From Phytohabitans sp036906915 (lineage in GTDB: Bacteria > Actinomycetota > Actinomycetes > Mycobacteriales > Micromonosporaceae): DNA of 60,509 nucleotides. The position numbers and the translations under genes were made by a program. The notes under the pieces were generated by a model. That model worked only from the letters and a program-made list of their open reading frames with translations. It searched no databases and had not been told where the DNA came from. Below, piece by piece: positions 16,688-24,501 of this stretch. How positions within the stretch are numbered: the stretch's first letter is position 1; every line of letters begins with the position of its first letter. Location of the stretch: the NCBI RefSeq assembly GCF_036906915.1, contig NZ_JBAKHX010000046.1:1-60509 (forward strand), in the 5' to 3' direction.

Positions 16688-19033
16688 CTACTTTTCCCGG
16701 GCCGTCTCATGGGCATATACGGCCATGGACGAAAGGCGCGGGCCGCCGAATGTGGTCGCCATCGCGACATCCGAGGCGTCGCGGCCCCGCCCTATGACTA
16801 TCCGGCCCTTGCGCGGACGGTTGTTGCGTGGATCGAACGTCCACCATCGGTCGCCGAGCCACACCTCCATCCACGCGGCGAAATCCATCGGTGCTGTGTC
16901 CGGCTCGACGTCCAGGTCCGGCAGGTACCCGAACACGTACCGGGCGGGGATGTTCAACGCCCGGCAGAACGAGATCGCCAGGTGGGTGAAGTCGCGGCAG
17001 ACCCCGAAGCCGGAAGCGTTGACGTCGGCGGAGGTCGACTGGGCCGTGCTGCTGCCGTAACGGAACTCAAGATGGCCGTTGACGTGGTCACAGATCGCCT
17101 GGACGCGCCCGTAACCGGGCGGCAGCGAACCGAACCGCGTCCACGCCTCGTCGCCGAGCATGTCGGGCAGGCAATATCGGCTCGGGAGCGTGTAGATCAG
17201 CGTGTCGTCCGGCAGGTCCTGCGGGGGCAGTTCCGGCGCGTAGTGGTCGATCTCCTCGGTCGTGTCCGGCACCGACGCGGTCGCCTCGTACCGCAGGGTC
17301 GACCTGCCGGCTGGGAGCACCAGTCGCAGGCACGGGTTGCCGTACAGGTCGGTGTAGCTGCGCGCTGGCGTGTCGGGCGCGATGGACCAGTGCTGGCCGG
17401 TGATGATGGCGCCTTCGCCGTGCCGCGGCTGTACCTGGAACACGGTCGGCGTCGCCACGTCCGCCGTGTACACGAACTCGCACCCCACCCGCACCTGTCG
17501 GCCCGGCATGTCTCCATGTTCCCGCATATCGCGGTTCCGGGCGATTCGAGGGGGCGGAGACTGGCTCATCGCCTCGATGAGCGAGGTGAGCGAGGCGCTG
17601 GCGAACTCCACCCGGGCGTCGCTGGCTCCGTACGGCAGCCACAGCGTGCCATCGTGCAGCAGGCCGCCGCAGGAGTAGACGACGTTGGGTACGTATCCGT
17701 CGCGTTCGGTCTCGTCGGGGGCCAGGAGCGGGCCGGGCAACTCGGCGATGACGCGGTGCGGCTCGTCGAGGTCGAGCAGCAAGGCACCGATGGCGTACCG
17801 GCGCATCGGACCGACCCCGTGGGTGAGCACGAGCCAGCCGGCGTCGGTTTCGATGGGAGACCCGCAGTTACCGACCTGGATCAGTTCCCAGCCGCGGTGC
17901 GGCGCGTGCAGCGGCACCGGTGACTGCCACCGGTTCGCGTCGTCGAGGGCGGTCAGGCCAAGGGTCTCGCCGTCGGTGCGGCACAACGCGAGCTGGCGGC
18001 CTCCGACTGTGCGTGGAAACAGAGCTATGCCCTTGTTGCGTGCGGCGGGCCCGCGCATGGGGGTCATCTGGAAATGGCGCAGGTCGTCACTGGTGAGCAT
18101 GCGGGGCGCGATGCGGTGCCCGTCGTAGGCGGTATAGGTGGCGTGGTAGGTCGATACCCCTTCGTCGTTGGTGAATCTGACGAAGCGCGCGTCCTCCATC
18201 CCGTTGCTCTCGGCGGGTATGGCCGGCCAGATGACTCGTTGATGGAGTGGGACGCCAGCGGGGAAGGTCATGGCGTAGCTGGCGGCGACGGTGCGGCGCA
18301 GTTGCTCCAGCGTGTTCTGGGTACTGGTGCGGGTGAGCAGGTCAGCGGGGAGGCGCGCCAACGCCCGTTCGAGGTCCGCGTCGTCGAAGCGTTCGGGCAG
18401 GGTTCCCAGGACGGTAGCGGAGACCTCGTTGTCACACGCCGCCTCGGCGAGTCCCGCGGCGAGCAGGTCGCGCCGGTAGTGGGTGCTGACGTGGTGGCCG
18501 GTGACCAGCGGCCCGGACCGGTCGGCCACGGCGAGGCGACTGCCGGGTCCGAGCACGGCGGTGGCGAAGCCGATCGACGACAGGTGTCCCTCGCCGATCT
18601 GGCGCAGGCTGACCGCCACCCGAAGCTGGCCGTTGTCCAGATCGGACTGATCGGGGTGTGCGACCACGGAAGGGTTGCACAGTGCGGCGCCTTCCACGGA
18701 GTACTCGTGGGTGAAGTAGGCGCCGACGATCAGGCGGGCCGCGGGCGACAGGTCGCTGGTCTGGGCGACCCGGTGGTGGACGAGGTCGTAGTGGTGCCGG
18801 AAGGTCGACTCGAGGTCGTGGTGCCGGTCGCCGAAGCGCTTCAGAGTCTCGTCCAGCAGCTGGCTCGTCTCGTCGTCCCCGAGCCGGGCGATGCGTTCGA
18901 TGAGTGCGCTGGTGCGGGTGCGCACCGGCGCGGCGTCCTCACCGGGCACGAAGAGCCTGACGATGACTCGTCGCGGGTCGGGGGACAGCGCGGCGTCCAG
19001 GCGGGTGGCCAGTTCCGGCGTCGCGTGGGTCAT
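16688..19033 (-). CDS. Fusion of GH130-like glycoside phosphorylase and transglutaminase-like domain
   Basis: A 781-residue protein in one frame. Residues about 100-490 resemble GH130 beta-mannoside phosphorylase/hydrolase proteins: NGMEDARFVRF, FPRTVGGRQLALCRTDGE, WELIQVGNCGSPIET, GWLVLTHGVGPMRRYAIGALLLD and WLPYGASDARV. Residues about 510-781 are a transglutaminase-like domain with Cys in ASGFGVCRDFTHLAISFCRALNIPARYV, then MDFAAWMEVWLG carrying no His at the usual point, and WTFDPRNNRP. These are often separate neighbouring genes. Here no stop or start separates them, although ATG at 17509 could be an internal start. The ATG at 19033 overlaps the upstream stop (ATGA). Confidence 0.8.
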   Translation of the reverse strand: MTHATPELATRLDAALSPDPRRVIVRLFVPGEDAAPVRTRTSALIERIARLGDDETSQLLDETLKRFGDRHHDLESTFRHHYDLVHHRVAQTSDLSPAARLIVGAYFTHEYSVEGAALCNPSVVAHPDQSDLDNGQLRVAVSLRQIGEGHLSSIGFATAVLGPGSRLAVADRSGPLVTGHHVSTHYRRDLLAAGLAEAACDNEVSATVLGTLPERFDDADLERALARLPADLLTRTSTQNTLEQLRRTVAASYAMTFPAGVPLHQRVIWPAIPAESNGMEDARFVRFTNDEGVSTYHATYTAYDGHRIAPRMLTSDDLRHFQMTPMRGPAARNKGIALFPRTVGGRQLALCRTDGETLGLTALDDANRWQSPVPLHAPHRGWELIQVGNCGSPIETDAGWLVLTHGVGPMRRYAIGALLLDLDEPHRVIAELPGPLLAPDETERDGYVPNVVYSCGGLLHDGTLWLPYGASDARVEFASASLTSLIEAMSQSPPPRIARNRDMREHGDMPGRQVRVGCEFVYTADVATPTVFQVQPRHGEGAIITGQHWSIAPDTPARSYTDLYGNPCLRLVLPAGRSTLRYEATASVPDTTEEIDHYAPELPPQDLPDDTLIYTLPSRYCLPDMLGDEAWTRFGSLPPGYGRVQAICDHVNGHLEFRYGSSTAQSTSADVNASGFGVCRDFTHLAISFCRALNIPARYVFGYLPDLDVEPDTAPMDFAAWMEVWLGDRWWTFDPRNNRPRKGRIVIGRGRDASDVAMATTFGGPRLSSMAVYAHETAREK

Positions 19034-20070
19034 GACAGCCCCCGGGCGTGTTGCAGGGTGGAGACGAGGGCGAGGGTCGACTCGGCGCCCTGGTTGAGGT
19101 TGGGTCCGTACGGCGTCAGGCCGTCGTATCCGCCGCCCGTGGCGGGATCCCACATGGCGGTGCCGGCATCGTTGTCGCCGAGGAACCACGCGACACACTC
19201 TCGTACGCCGGTGTGCCAGGTGTCGTCGCCGGTGACGTCCGCCGCGGTGGCGCTGGCGTCGGCGAGGGCCGCGACCTCGATCGGTTGCTGGTCGAACAGG
19301 GCACGTGCGGCGTGGCGCTGCCAGCCGCTGGCGGGGATGACGGACAGGTGGCCATGGACGCGCTGAATGTCGCGCAGCCAGGTCAGCATCCGCAGACCGC
19401 GGGCGAGCAGCCGCTCGTCGCCGGCGTGGTGGCCGGCGGCGATCACGACCTCGGGCAGGGCGGCGTTGGCGTACGCCAAATGCTGTTGTGGCCATGGCCA
19501 GTTCGCGCTCTGTCCGGGCAAGCCCACGGCGGTGGCCGCGTCGGCCAGCAGGGCGGTCGCGGCTGGGTCGTTCGGGTGGCAGCGGAGGACCTCGGCGGCG
19601 CCGAGGCCGGCGAAGGCCATCGCGCGCGGCGAGGGCGACCGCCGGGTGGCGCCGAGGCCGAACATGACCAGTGCCTCATCGCGGACCCACCGTGCGGGGC
19701 TGCGCGCGGCGGCGGTGCCCAGACCCCACAGCGCCCGCCCCCACCAGTCGCCGAGGCCGGGCTCGTCGGTCCAGCGGCGATCATGGGCGAGCCGGTTGTG
19801 GAAGGCGCCGCTGCCGTCCTGAGCGTGGCTCAGGAAGGTGAGGTAGCACTCCGCGAGTCGCAGCACGGTGGCGGGTGGGTCGGGTTCGCGGCTGGCGACG
19901 ACGAGGCCACGGGCGACGTCGTCGGTGCAGTAGCCGTGCTGGCGGCGTGCGATGGCGTGCCGCGCGTGCTCGAACATGCCGGTGTCGTCGGTCAACCGCG
20001 CCAGGTGCGCGAAGCTCGGGTCGGGAGCGGCGATGCCGATGGTCGGTGTGGCGACACTGGGTGCGGTCAT
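19030..20070 (-). CDS. Six-hairpin-type protein of a glycosyltransferase cluster
   Basis: A 346-residue protein rich in helices with repeated Trp/Gly motifs (YCTDDVARGLVVA, GLGDWWGRALWGLG, ANWPWPQQHLAYANAALPE, TGGGYDGLTPYG). These suggest an (alpha/alpha)6 barrel as in glycan lyases and epimerases. Related proteins are often annotated as glycosyltransferase because they can be fused to GT4 domains, but I see no GT fold here. The ATG at 20070 overlaps the GT4 stop, and its own stop overlaps the GH130-transglutaminase start. The three genes are therefore tightly coupled. The reaction is unknown. Confidence 0.65.
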   Translation of the reverse strand: MTAPSVATPTIGIAAPDPSFAHLARLTDDTGMFEHARHAIARRQHGYCTDDVARGLVVASREPDPPATVLRLAECYLTFLSHAQDGSGAFHNRLAHDRRWTDEPGLGDWWGRALWGLGTAAARSPARWVRDEALVMFGLGATRRSPSPRAMAFAGLGAAEVLRCHPNDPAATALLADAATAVGLPGQSANWPWPQQHLAYANAALPEVVIAAGHHAGDERLLARGLRMLTWLRDIQRVHGHLSVIPASGWQRHAARALFDQQPIEVAALADASATAADVTGDDTWHTGVRECVAWFLGDNDAGTAMWDPATGGGYDGLTPYGPNLNQGAESTLALVSTLQHARGLS

Positions 20071-21233
20071 GCCGATGCCGCGGCTACGGCGGGCGGCGCG
20101 GCGGCGGCGACCTGCCTGGCGAGCGCGGCGTAGCGTGCCGCCACGGCCGGCCACAACAACGTCGGTGTCAGCTGGCGGGTGCGGCTGGCGAGGCTGGCCG
20201 CGAGGCCGGGTTCGCACAGGATCCGCCGGATGGCCGCGGCCAGTGCCGCGGGATCCTGGTGGGGGACGAGCAGGCCAGGGCCGTCTGTGAGCAGCTCAAC
20301 GGCGTGGGGAAAGGGTGTGGCGATGACCGGAACCCCGGCGGCTACCGACTCGACGAGGGCGCCGGAGGTGACCTGCTCACGGGAGTCGTAGGGCAGCACG
20401 ACCACGTCGGCGGAGCGGATCAGCCGCCCGAGGGCGTCGACGTCGCGGTATACCGGCTGGTACTGGACCGTGTTCGAGATTCCCAGCAGCCCGCCGAGGC
20501 GATGCAGGCCCTCGCGGTAGGCCTCCCCCTCGTGCTCGAGCACCTTGGGGTGGGTCCTACCCGCGATGGTGTAGCTGGGTGTCGGCTTGAGGTCCCGGAG
20601 CCGAGCGACGGCGCGTAGCGCCCATTCGATTCCCTTGCCCGGCCCGAGCAGTCCCCAGGTGAGCAGGTGCGGGCGTTCGTGTGGCTCGGTGGGTGCCGAG
20701 GCGTGGTCGGCGGTGCCGTGCGGGATCACGGTGACCTTGGCGGCGTCGACGGCGTACGCGACGAGCAGACGGTCGCGGGCGGTGTCGGTCATGGTGACGA
20801 CGGCGCTCGCCGCCGCCACGATCTGCTCCAGTACCTCCTTCTGCGCGACGGTGGGCTGGGCGAGCACGGTGTGCAGGACCACGATGCTGGGCACGGCCAG
20901 CTGCCGCAGCAGCGGCAGGACGTCGGCCCCATCGGGCCCGGGGTAAATGCCGTATTCGTGCTGGACGATGGCGACGTCGAAGTTGTTGAGCGCCGCGGCC
21001 GCATCCCACCAGCCGGCCGGGCTTCGCGCGGACCATGTGTGCACGACGTCCAGGTCGGATGGTCCGAGCCGTCCCGTGCGGGCCGCCTGGTCGTCGTCAC
21101 CGCCAGCGGTGACGCGTACGACGCCTCCGGCCGCGCCGCCCGCGGTGAGGTGCGTCGCCAGCGAGGAGTTGAAGGTGGCCAGTCCACAGTGGGTCGGTGG
21201 ATGCGTGCTGAGGAAACCGAACGTGCCGGCCAT
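20067..21233 (-). CDS. GT4-family glycosyltransferase
   Basis: A 388-residue GT-B fold retaining glycosyltransferase. The N-terminal domain has FGFLSTHPPTHCGLATFNSSLA and IVQHEYGIYPG. The C-terminal donor domain has LLTWGLLGPGKGIEWALRAV, DVVVLPYDSREQVTSGALVESVAAGVPVIATPF and GLLVPHQDPAALA, including the usual E-x7-E region. It uses a nucleotide sugar donor in the cytoplasm. The ATG at 21233 is preceded by GGAAGG with a 6-nt gap. It is the first gene of the coupled trio ending in the GH130-transglutaminase fusion, so the set may make or turn over a specific glycan or glycoside. Confidence 0.88.
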   Translation of the reverse strand: MAGTFGFLSTHPPTHCGLATFNSSLATHLTAGGAAGGVVRVTAGGDDDQAARTGRLGPSDLDVVHTWSARSPAGWWDAAAALNNFDVAIVQHEYGIYPGPDGADVLPLLRQLAVPSIVVLHTVLAQPTVAQKEVLEQIVAAASAVVTMTDTARDRLLVAYAVDAAKVTVIPHGTADHASAPTEPHERPHLLTWGLLGPGKGIEWALRAVARLRDLKPTPSYTIAGRTHPKVLEHEGEAYREGLHRLGGLLGISNTVQYQPVYRDVDALGRLIRSADVVVLPYDSREQVTSGALVESVAAGVPVIATPFPHAVELLTDGPGLLVPHQDPAALAAAIRRILCEPGLAASLASRTRQLTPTLLWPAVAARYAALARQVAAAAPPAVAAASA

Positions 21234-21298
21234 ATGGTGCCTTCCGGTCATCGGGCCGCCGCGTCAGATGGCTGCGGGCCTCACGCGTGGAAGGACGC

Positions 21299-21325
21299 CC
21301 GCCGGTCAGCGTGTGGGACCGGCGG
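21299..21325 (-). terminator. Hairpin before the GT4 gene
   Basis: A perfect 9-bp stem (CCGCCGGTC / GACCGGCGG) with a 9-nt loop in the gap between the 90-residue protein gene and GT4. It may end the small-gene transcript or attenuate read-through. Confidence 0.5.
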
Positions 21326-21343
21326 ACGATGTCGCGGAACGGG

Positions 21344-21616
21344 TCAGAACGAGCCGGTCCTGGTGTCGCTGTATGTGGCGAGGCGCGCGCCGACGATGTG
21401 CCCAAAGTTGATCAGCAGGGTGGACGTCGCGTCGTCGCCGAGGCGCGACACGGTGAGCGCCCGGACGGCACGCTCGCGCATCCAGGCCGCCAGCGTCTCG
21501 GTGGTCACCGCATCGTCGTGCAGGCGAAGGACGAGTTCCTTGTCTCGACCGACGGTCAGCAGGTAGAGCAGCGAGGTCGGGACGTCAGTATTCAATCCAC
21601 TCCACCTCATATTCAC
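21344..21616 (-). CDS. Small hypothetical protein (90 residues)
   Basis: The frame starts at GTG 21616, with ATG at 21610 as an alternative (MRWSGLNTDVPTSLLYLL). It contains a central ELVLRLHDDAVTTETLAAWMRERAVRALTVSRLGDDATSTLLINFGH. The layout suggests a small alpha/beta fold; I do not recognise it. It begins 6 bp after the stop of the 69-residue gene, so the two are probably one transcript driven by the conserved 70-bp block. Coding is supported by codon bias and by the small gap. Confidence 0.6.
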   Translation of the reverse strand: MNMRWSGLNTDVPTSLLYLLTVGRDKELVLRLHDDAVTTETLAAWMRERAVRALTVSRLGDDATSTLLINFGHIVGARLATYSDTRTGSF

Positions 21617-21622
21617 CGTGGC

Positions 21623-21832
21623 TCAGCTAGAGCCGGCCTTTTCCTGTTGTGACGGCTGGATCGACAGCTGGATGCCCGATTCGGTCTCCGCGAGGAGGAA
21701 CCGTTCGTGATGGCCACCGCCGGGCATCATGGCCCCGTAGAGTTCCTCGTTGGTGATCTCGATCGAGCCGCCCGCTCTGGCGACAAGAACGACGAGAACA
21801 GCGCGCAGGTTCACGTCGCTGAGGTAGGCCAT
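21623..21832 (-). CDS. Small hypothetical protein (69 residues)
   Basis: ATG at 21832 has GAGGAG at ideal spacing. The protein runs MAYLSDVNLRAVLVVLVARAGGSIEITNEELYGAMM, then a Gly/His patch (MPGGGHHERFLLAET) and an Ile/Gln-rich end. The first half resembles a small helix-turn or stress-associated fold with the motif IEITNEELY. The family is not known to me. The promoter block 79 bp upstream is shared with the LapA-like gene, which suggests common stress control. Confidence 0.65.
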   Translation of the reverse strand: MAYLSDVNLRAVLVVLVARAGGSIEITNEELYGAMMPGGGHHERFLLAETESGIQLSIQPSQQEKAGSS

Positions 21833-21910
21833 GTGCTGCTCCTCGGTGCATCGCCCTGGACAGCGGCTAACGGCCCCGTGGGCCCGACGGGACATCCGCT
21901 CTGGTGATCG

Positions 21911-21979
21911 GGCCGGTGTGCGGGCACCTCAGGATTGGGATGTCGTCGAATCCGGATGCCCCAACCGTACACCTGTTCC
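21911..21979 (-). promoter_or_regulatory. Conserved 70-bp promoter block, copy 2
   Basis: It aligns with 15200-15269, sharing GGCCGGTGTG, CGGGCACCTCA, TGGGATGTCGTCGA, TCCGGA and CGTACACC. Here it lies between the divergent 69-residue gene (minus) and the BON gene (plus), so it could serve both. Confidence 0.7.
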
Positions 21980-22039
21980 GGCGGGAACGGCGGCGGCCGG
22001 CGCTGGCGCTTTCTCGGGCGCGGGGTCATGGTGGATGGT

Positions 22040-22525
22040 ATGACGCAGCAGAGCCGTAGGGCCGATCGGGAAATCCAGGCCGACGTGGCCGGCGAGCTGG
22101 AGGGCATGCCCGGTCTGGAAGCGGCTCACGTCGCCGTGGTGGTCAAGGCGGGCATGGTGACGCTGCACGGAGAGGTGGACGGCACCGTCGACCGCCAGGT
22201 GACGAAGCGAAGGGTTGGGCGGATTCCCGGCGTGCGTGCCGTCGCCGACGAGCTGGTGGTGCGCGATCGTGGTGTGCCCGGCGTCGACGACGCCGACATC
22301 GCCGATATCGCCAACCAGAGGCTCGAGTCGGCGGCCGACGTGCCCATGGGCGCGGTCCGGGCCGACGTCCGTGGTCAAGTGGTCACTCTGTCGGGCGACG
22401 TCGCCTTCGGGCACCAGCGCGACGCCGCGTCGCGGGCGGTCAGGAACATCCCCGGCGTCATCGGACTCACCAACGACATCCGAGTCGCGGACGCCACCCC
22501 CTCCGAGCGGGAGTCGTCGAAGTGA
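22040..22525 (+). CDS. BON-domain protein (two BON repeats)
   Basis: A 161-residue soluble protein with two BON domains at about residues 15-80 and 85-150. Each carries the characteristic turn: VVVKAGMVTLHGEVDGTVDRQ and DVRGQVVTLSGDVAFGHQRD, followed by IPGVRAVADELVV and IPGVIGLTNDIRV. BON domains bind phospholipid or other envelope ligands; without a signal peptide this one is probably cytoplasmic and stress-linked. ATG at 22040 is chosen; ATG at 22028 is an in-frame alternative. It is divergent from the small-gene pair across the conserved block. Confidence 0.85.
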   Translation: MTQQSRRADREIQADVAGELEGMPGLEAAHVAVVVKAGMVTLHGEVDGTVDRQVTKRRVGRIPGVRAVADELVVRDRGVPGVDDADIADIANQRLESAADVPMGAVRADVRGQVVTLSGDVAFGHQRDAASRAVRNIPGVIGLTNDIRVADATPSERESSK

Positions 22526-22616
22526 GCACGCGCGTGACAGCGGCCCGCGTTCGCGCCGGCCTAGCCTCCAGGCAGTGGCGGACGTGGATGGGCCGCCGGC
22601 ACGAGGGGGTAGACGG

Positions 22617-22886
22617 ATGTCATCGACGACGGCACGCCGGGCGGTGGGTGCTTACGCTGCCGGTGTACTGATAGCGGCCGCTGGTGCGGCACCCGCAGCC
22701 GCGGCGACCGAGGCGGCGCCGGCCTTCCCGCATACCTGGCGGGCGACCAGGCGGGGGAGCGGTTCGGGTTCGCGGTGAGCGAACTGTCCGATATCGACGG
22801 TGACGGCGCCCGGGAGGCCATCGTCGGCGCGCTGTTGCTGCGCGTCGACGGCGAAGCCGCGGGCGACCATGCCGCGGACCCTACCG
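22617..22886 (+). pseudogene. Decayed FG-GAP (integrin-alpha-like) secreted protein
   Basis: ATG at 22617 with GAGGGGG upstream starts a signal peptide (RRAVGAYAAGVLIAAAGAAPAAAA). Near 22725 the homology jumps one frame to LAGDQAGERFGFAVSELSDIDGDGAREAIVGA, a clear FG-GAP repeat with the calcium-binding DxDGDG loop. Then it continues LLLRVDGEAAGD, which belongs later in such repeats, and stops at the MarR gene. So there is a frameshift, an internal deletion and loss of most repeats. The intact ancestor would be a secreted beta-propeller protein. Confidence 0.75.
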
Positions 22887-23417
22887 CGCGGGCCCGGATC
22901 GCGAGAGGTCTCCCGGCTCCTCGAAGCACGCCAGCCACTTGGCGAGCAGCCCCTGGAGCTGGGCGGCCTCCTCGGCCGACAGGCAATCCAGCAGCCGGTG
23001 CTCGTTGCGTACGTGCGCCGCGAAAGCCTGGTCGATCAGCTCGCGGCCGGCGGCGGTGAGCGCGACCACGCGGCCCCGGCCGTCGGTCGTGCTGGGGCGG
23101 CGGGTGACCAGCCCGTCGTGCTCGAGCCGGTCGATGCGCTTGGTCATCGCGCCGGTGGTGACCATCGTGAAGGCGGCCAGCTCGCCGGGCGCCCGCTCGA
23201 ACGGCTCGCCCGCGCGCCGCAGTGCCGCGAGCACATCGAAGTCGCCCTCACCTAGCCCGAAGCGCCGGTACACGACCAGCAGCTGCTCGGTCAGGTGGCC
23301 GCCGAGCCGGTGCAGCCGCCCGATCACGCCCAGCGGTGTCACGTCGAGGTCGGGCCGCTCCCGTGCCCATGCCCGCTGGATGCGTGTGACGTGATCGTCA
23401 GGGCCGATATCTTCCAT
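22881..23417 (-). CDS. MarR-family regulator of the adjacent EamA exporter
   Basis: A 178-residue winged-helix regulator. The recognition region is FTMVTTGAMTKRIDRLEHDGLVTRRPSTTDGRGRVVALTAAGRELID, the MarR wing signature. The ATG at 23417 is itself inside a palindrome CTTCCATGGAAG and lies 7 nt after a TATAGT minus-10, which predicts a leaderless transcript; ATG at 23438 is a less likely longer start. It is divergent from the EamA gene and most likely represses both by binding the two palindromes. Confidence 0.9.
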   Translation of the reverse strand: MEDIGPDDHVTRIQRAWARERPDLDVTPLGVIGRLHRLGGHLTEQLLVVYRRFGLGEGDFDVLAALRRAGEPFERAPGELAAFTMVTTGAMTKRIDRLEHDGLVTRRPSTTDGRGRVVALTAAGRELIDQAFAAHVRNEHRLLDCLSAEEAAQLQGLLAKWLACFEEPGDLSRSGPAR

Positions 23418-23443
23418 GGAAGCTACTATACCTTCCATGGAAG
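23411..23443. promoter_or_regulatory. Twin MarR palindromes covering both start codons and shared minus-10
   Basis: CTTCCATGGAAG occurs exactly twice (23411-23422, 23432-23443), centres 21 bp apart. Between them TACTATA (23424-23430) reads as a minus-10 on each strand (TACTAT plus, TATAGT minus), each 7 nt from an ATG in the CCATGG core. This predicts divergent leaderless transcripts silenced together by MarR. Confidence 0.8.
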
Positions 23444-24339
23444 GTAACTTCAGGTGGGTACTGGTAACCGCGTTCGCCCCGGTCACGTGGGGCGCCACCT
23501 ACCTCGTCACCCACCGCTACCTGCCGCCCGACCACCCGATCTGGGGCGCCGCGATCCGGGCGCTCCCCGCCGGCCTGCTGCTCCTGCTCGTGCGCCGGCG
23601 GCTGCCGCGCGGCTCCTGGTGGTGGCGGTCCGCGGTGCTCGGCGCGCTCAACATGGGCGCGTTCTTCGCCCTCGTGTACCTGGCCGCGCAGACCCTGCCC
23701 ACCAGCGTCGCCTCGACCATCATGGCGACCTCGCCGGTCGTCATGATGGCGTTCGCGTGGGCGGCGCTGTCCGAACGGCCGCGCGCGATCCGGGTACTCG
23801 CAGCCCTCATCGGCATCGCCGGTGTCGCCCTGATGCTGCTCGACGGCAGCGGCGCGATCTCGGCCACCGGCGTCCTCGCGTCCGTGGCGGCCATGACGAT
23901 GTCGTCGTTCGGCTACGTGCTCGCCAAGAAATGGAGCGCGGACGTCGACGTCTTCTCGCTCACCGCCTGGCAGCTGATCGCCGGCGGGCTCGTCCTCGTG
24001 CCGGCGGCGCTCGCGGTGGAGGGCGCGCCGCCCGCCCTCGACGGACCCGCCGTGCTCGGATTCGGGTACGTCACCGTGGTGGCGACCGCCGTCGCGTTCG
24101 CGGCGTGGTTCACCGGCCTGCGGCACCTCGGCGCCGGCACGGTGGGCCTGGTCGGGCTGCTCAACCCGGTCACCGGCGTGCTGCTCGGCACCGCCGTCGC
24201 CGGCGAGCGCCTTGCCGCGCACCAGGTCGGCGGTCTCGTCCTGGTGCTCGGCGGCATCCTGCTCGGCCAGCCGGTCGTGGCGGAGCGCTGGAATAGGGCG
24301 CGCGCGGTGACCGCTCGCCGCGCTACCGTGGAGACATGA
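23437..24339 (+). CDS. EamA-family (DMT) transporter
   Basis: A 300-residue inner-membrane protein with about ten hydrophobic helices in two EamA repeats (residues about 5-135 and 145-285). Signature segments are VTWGATYLVTHRYLP, TSVASTIMATSPVVMMAFAW and the second-repeat GLRHLGAGTVGLVGLLNPVTGVLLG. Such proteins export amino acids, metabolites or drugs. ATG at 23437 fits the leaderless promoter; ATG at 23416 is the alternative. The divergent MarR suggests induction by the exported compound. Confidence 0.9.
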   Translation: MEGNFRWVLVTAFAPVTWGATYLVTHRYLPPDHPIWGAAIRALPAGLLLLLVRRRLPRGSWWWRSAVLGALNMGAFFALVYLAAQTLPTSVASTIMATSPVVMMAFAWAALSERPRAIRVLAALIGIAGVALMLLDGSGAISATGVLASVAAMTMSSFGYVLAKKWSADVDVFSLTAWQLIAGGLVLVPAALAVEGAPPALDGPAVLGFGYVTVVATAVAFAAWFTGLRHLGAGTVGLVGLLNPVTGVLLGTAVAGERLAAHQVGGLVLVLGGILLGQPVVAERWNRARAVTARRATVET

Positions 24340-24395
24340 GGACGCACACCGCCGCGACCGCGCGAGCTGCCAGCTCGACGGTCGCCGCTGCCTGA
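24336..24395 (+). CDS. Ala-rich 19-residue leader peptide (putative attenuator)
   Basis: ATG at 24336 overlaps the EamA stop (ATGA) and has GGAG just upstream. It encodes MRTHTAATARAASSTVAAA then TGA; eight of 19 codons are Ala, including three in a row before the stop. An intrinsic terminator follows 17 nt later, and the next gene is an alanyl-tRNA synthetase paralogue. That order is what ribosome-mediated attenuation by alanine or Ala-tRNA would need. The coding assignment is inferred from this context. Confidence 0.5.
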   Translation: MRTHTAATARAASSTVAAA

Positions 24396-24412
24396 CCTCC
24401 TCGCAGACCACC

Positions 24413-24445
24413 CACCGGCGGCCGGAAACGGCTCGCCGGTGTTTT
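24413..24445 (+). terminator. Intrinsic terminator/attenuator before the AlaRS-like gene
   Basis: The stem CACCGGCG-GCCG closes on a GAAA tetraloop with CGGC and CGCCGGTG (one bulged T), 12 bp in all, then TTTT. It separates EamA and the leader peptide from the AlaRS-like gene. Confidence 0.8.
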
Positions 24446-24501
24446 GTGTCCACATGCCGCACCGCGCGGGCCTTCCGGCCATCTCCACGGAAGGACCCGC
24501 C

